Part shown: in pieces, positions 5,820 to 6,154 of the stretch
Position numbering within the stretch: position 1 is the first letter of the stretch
How the letters are laid out: every line of letters starts with the position of its first letter
Assembly: GCA_018725275.1 (NCBI GenBank)
Contig: QLUC01000093.1
Span: 1-6,154 of the forward strand
Direction of reading: 5' to 3'
Source: Bacillota bacterium
GTDB lineage: Bacteria > Bacillota > UBA994
Length of the DNA: 6,154 nt
Notes under the pieces: model-generated
What the model was told of the DNA's origin: nothing
Database searches by the model: none
The model's input: the letters and a program-made list of their open reading frames with translations, nothing else
Made by a program: the position numbers and the translations under genes

Positions 5820-5910
5820 AGCGCTCCTTAGCTACTAATTCTGCCCTCGCACCCTCTTCTCCTCCAGGGCATATGCTGATACCACTTCACAAGGTAAAGG
5901 AGAGAGGGCC

Positions 5911-6154
5911 ATGGATTATTCGCTGCTAAGTGCCGTGGTGTACCCACAGGTAACTGCTGTGCGCCATAAACGGGGTCGGGTGCGCATGAACAGCTTGCTG
6001 AGACGCAAAGTGAGAGAGTTGCTTCGCCTGCAGGAGTATGGGCGGCGTGATGTCTCCGTCTGGGGGGACAATGTTACTGAGCTGAGTGCCAGCGGCATTT
6101 TGAGCATCGTGATGAATGTTTACGCTTACCGCCGTCAGGCGGCCCATGGCCTCA
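5911..6154 (+). CDS. Unrecognised conserved-looking protein, N-terminal part (runs off the window)
   Basis: An ATG at 5911 with AAAGGAGA (about 5896-5903) 7 bases upstream opens a frame of 81 codons without a stop to the window edge. The visible protein begins MDYSLLSAVVYPQVTAVR. It continues with a very basic stretch (HKRGRVRMNSLLRRKVRELL), then EYGRRDVSVWGDNVTELSAS, and a hydrophobic GILSIVMNVYAYRR. There is no signal peptide or clear transmembrane helix, and I do not recognise a domain. The strong ribosome-binding site and uninterrupted frame support a real gene. It diverges from tupA across a 136-base intergenic region and may share regulation with it. The true length is unknown. Confidence 0.75.
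   Translation, partial: MDYSLLSAVVYPQVTAVRHKRGRVRMNSLLRRKVRELLRLQEYGRRDVSVWGDNVTELSASGILSIVMNVYAYRRQAAHGL

Noticed and set aside
5775..5910. Molybdenum/tungsten cofactor riboswitch before tupA
   Set aside because: The region is too short and only a weak GCCCT/AGGGC pairing is visible; I could not fit the known cofactor riboswitch pattern.

Overview
The window looks like the chromosome of a Gram-positive, probably spore-forming Bacillota bacterium (Clostridia-like, mid GC). The evidence is a large Alu-domain type SRP RNA directly upstream of dnaX, the gene order scr-dnaX-ebfC(yaaK)-recR-yaaL-(bofA-like)-rrn promoter, strong AGGAGG ribosome-binding sites, and TTG/GTG starts. From memory, the same order occurs in Bacillus subtilis, where rrnA follows bofA. 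No species can be named from this sequence alone.

Layout. Bases 1-112 carry a consensus-like promoter and the beginning of an rRNA-type leader on the minus strand, so an rRNA operon should lie just outside the left edge. Bases 263-1453 (+) encode an M20D-family amidohydrolase with all its metal-site motifs. Its 3' end meets, head-on, a short BofA-like membrane protein fragment (minus). That fragment has a perfect Shine-Dalgarno sequence, AUA where the start codon should be, and no C-terminal half. To its right lies the minus-strand DNA-metabolism operon, read right to left: SRP RNA (4886-4620) with its own promoter and terminator, dnaX (clamp-loader tau/gamma subunit), ebfC (nucleoid-associated YbaB family), recR (recombination mediator) and a YaaL/DUF2508 small protein. 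Further right is tupA (minus), a tungstate-type ABC transporter lipoprotein without its permease and ATPase genes next to it. Divergent from it, a conserved-looking but unrecognised gene (from 5911, +) runs off the right edge. The tupA/5911 intergenic region holds a CRP/FNR-like palindrome.

How the genes fit together. DnaX, EbfC and RecR are a classic replication and repair housekeeping set, and SRP RNA is the targeting RNA usually found beside it. The amidohydrolase is the outsider. It lies on the opposite strand between the bofA-like remnant and the rrn promoter, as if inserted into an old syntenic block at the expense of bofA. No mobile element, CRISPR array, tRNA or new multi-gene system is visible. 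The points of interest are regulatory and evolutionary: the eroded bofA, a hairpin that masks the yaaL ribosome-binding site, recR apparently lacking its own ribosome-binding site, and very tight packing of tupA against the SRP RNA promoter.
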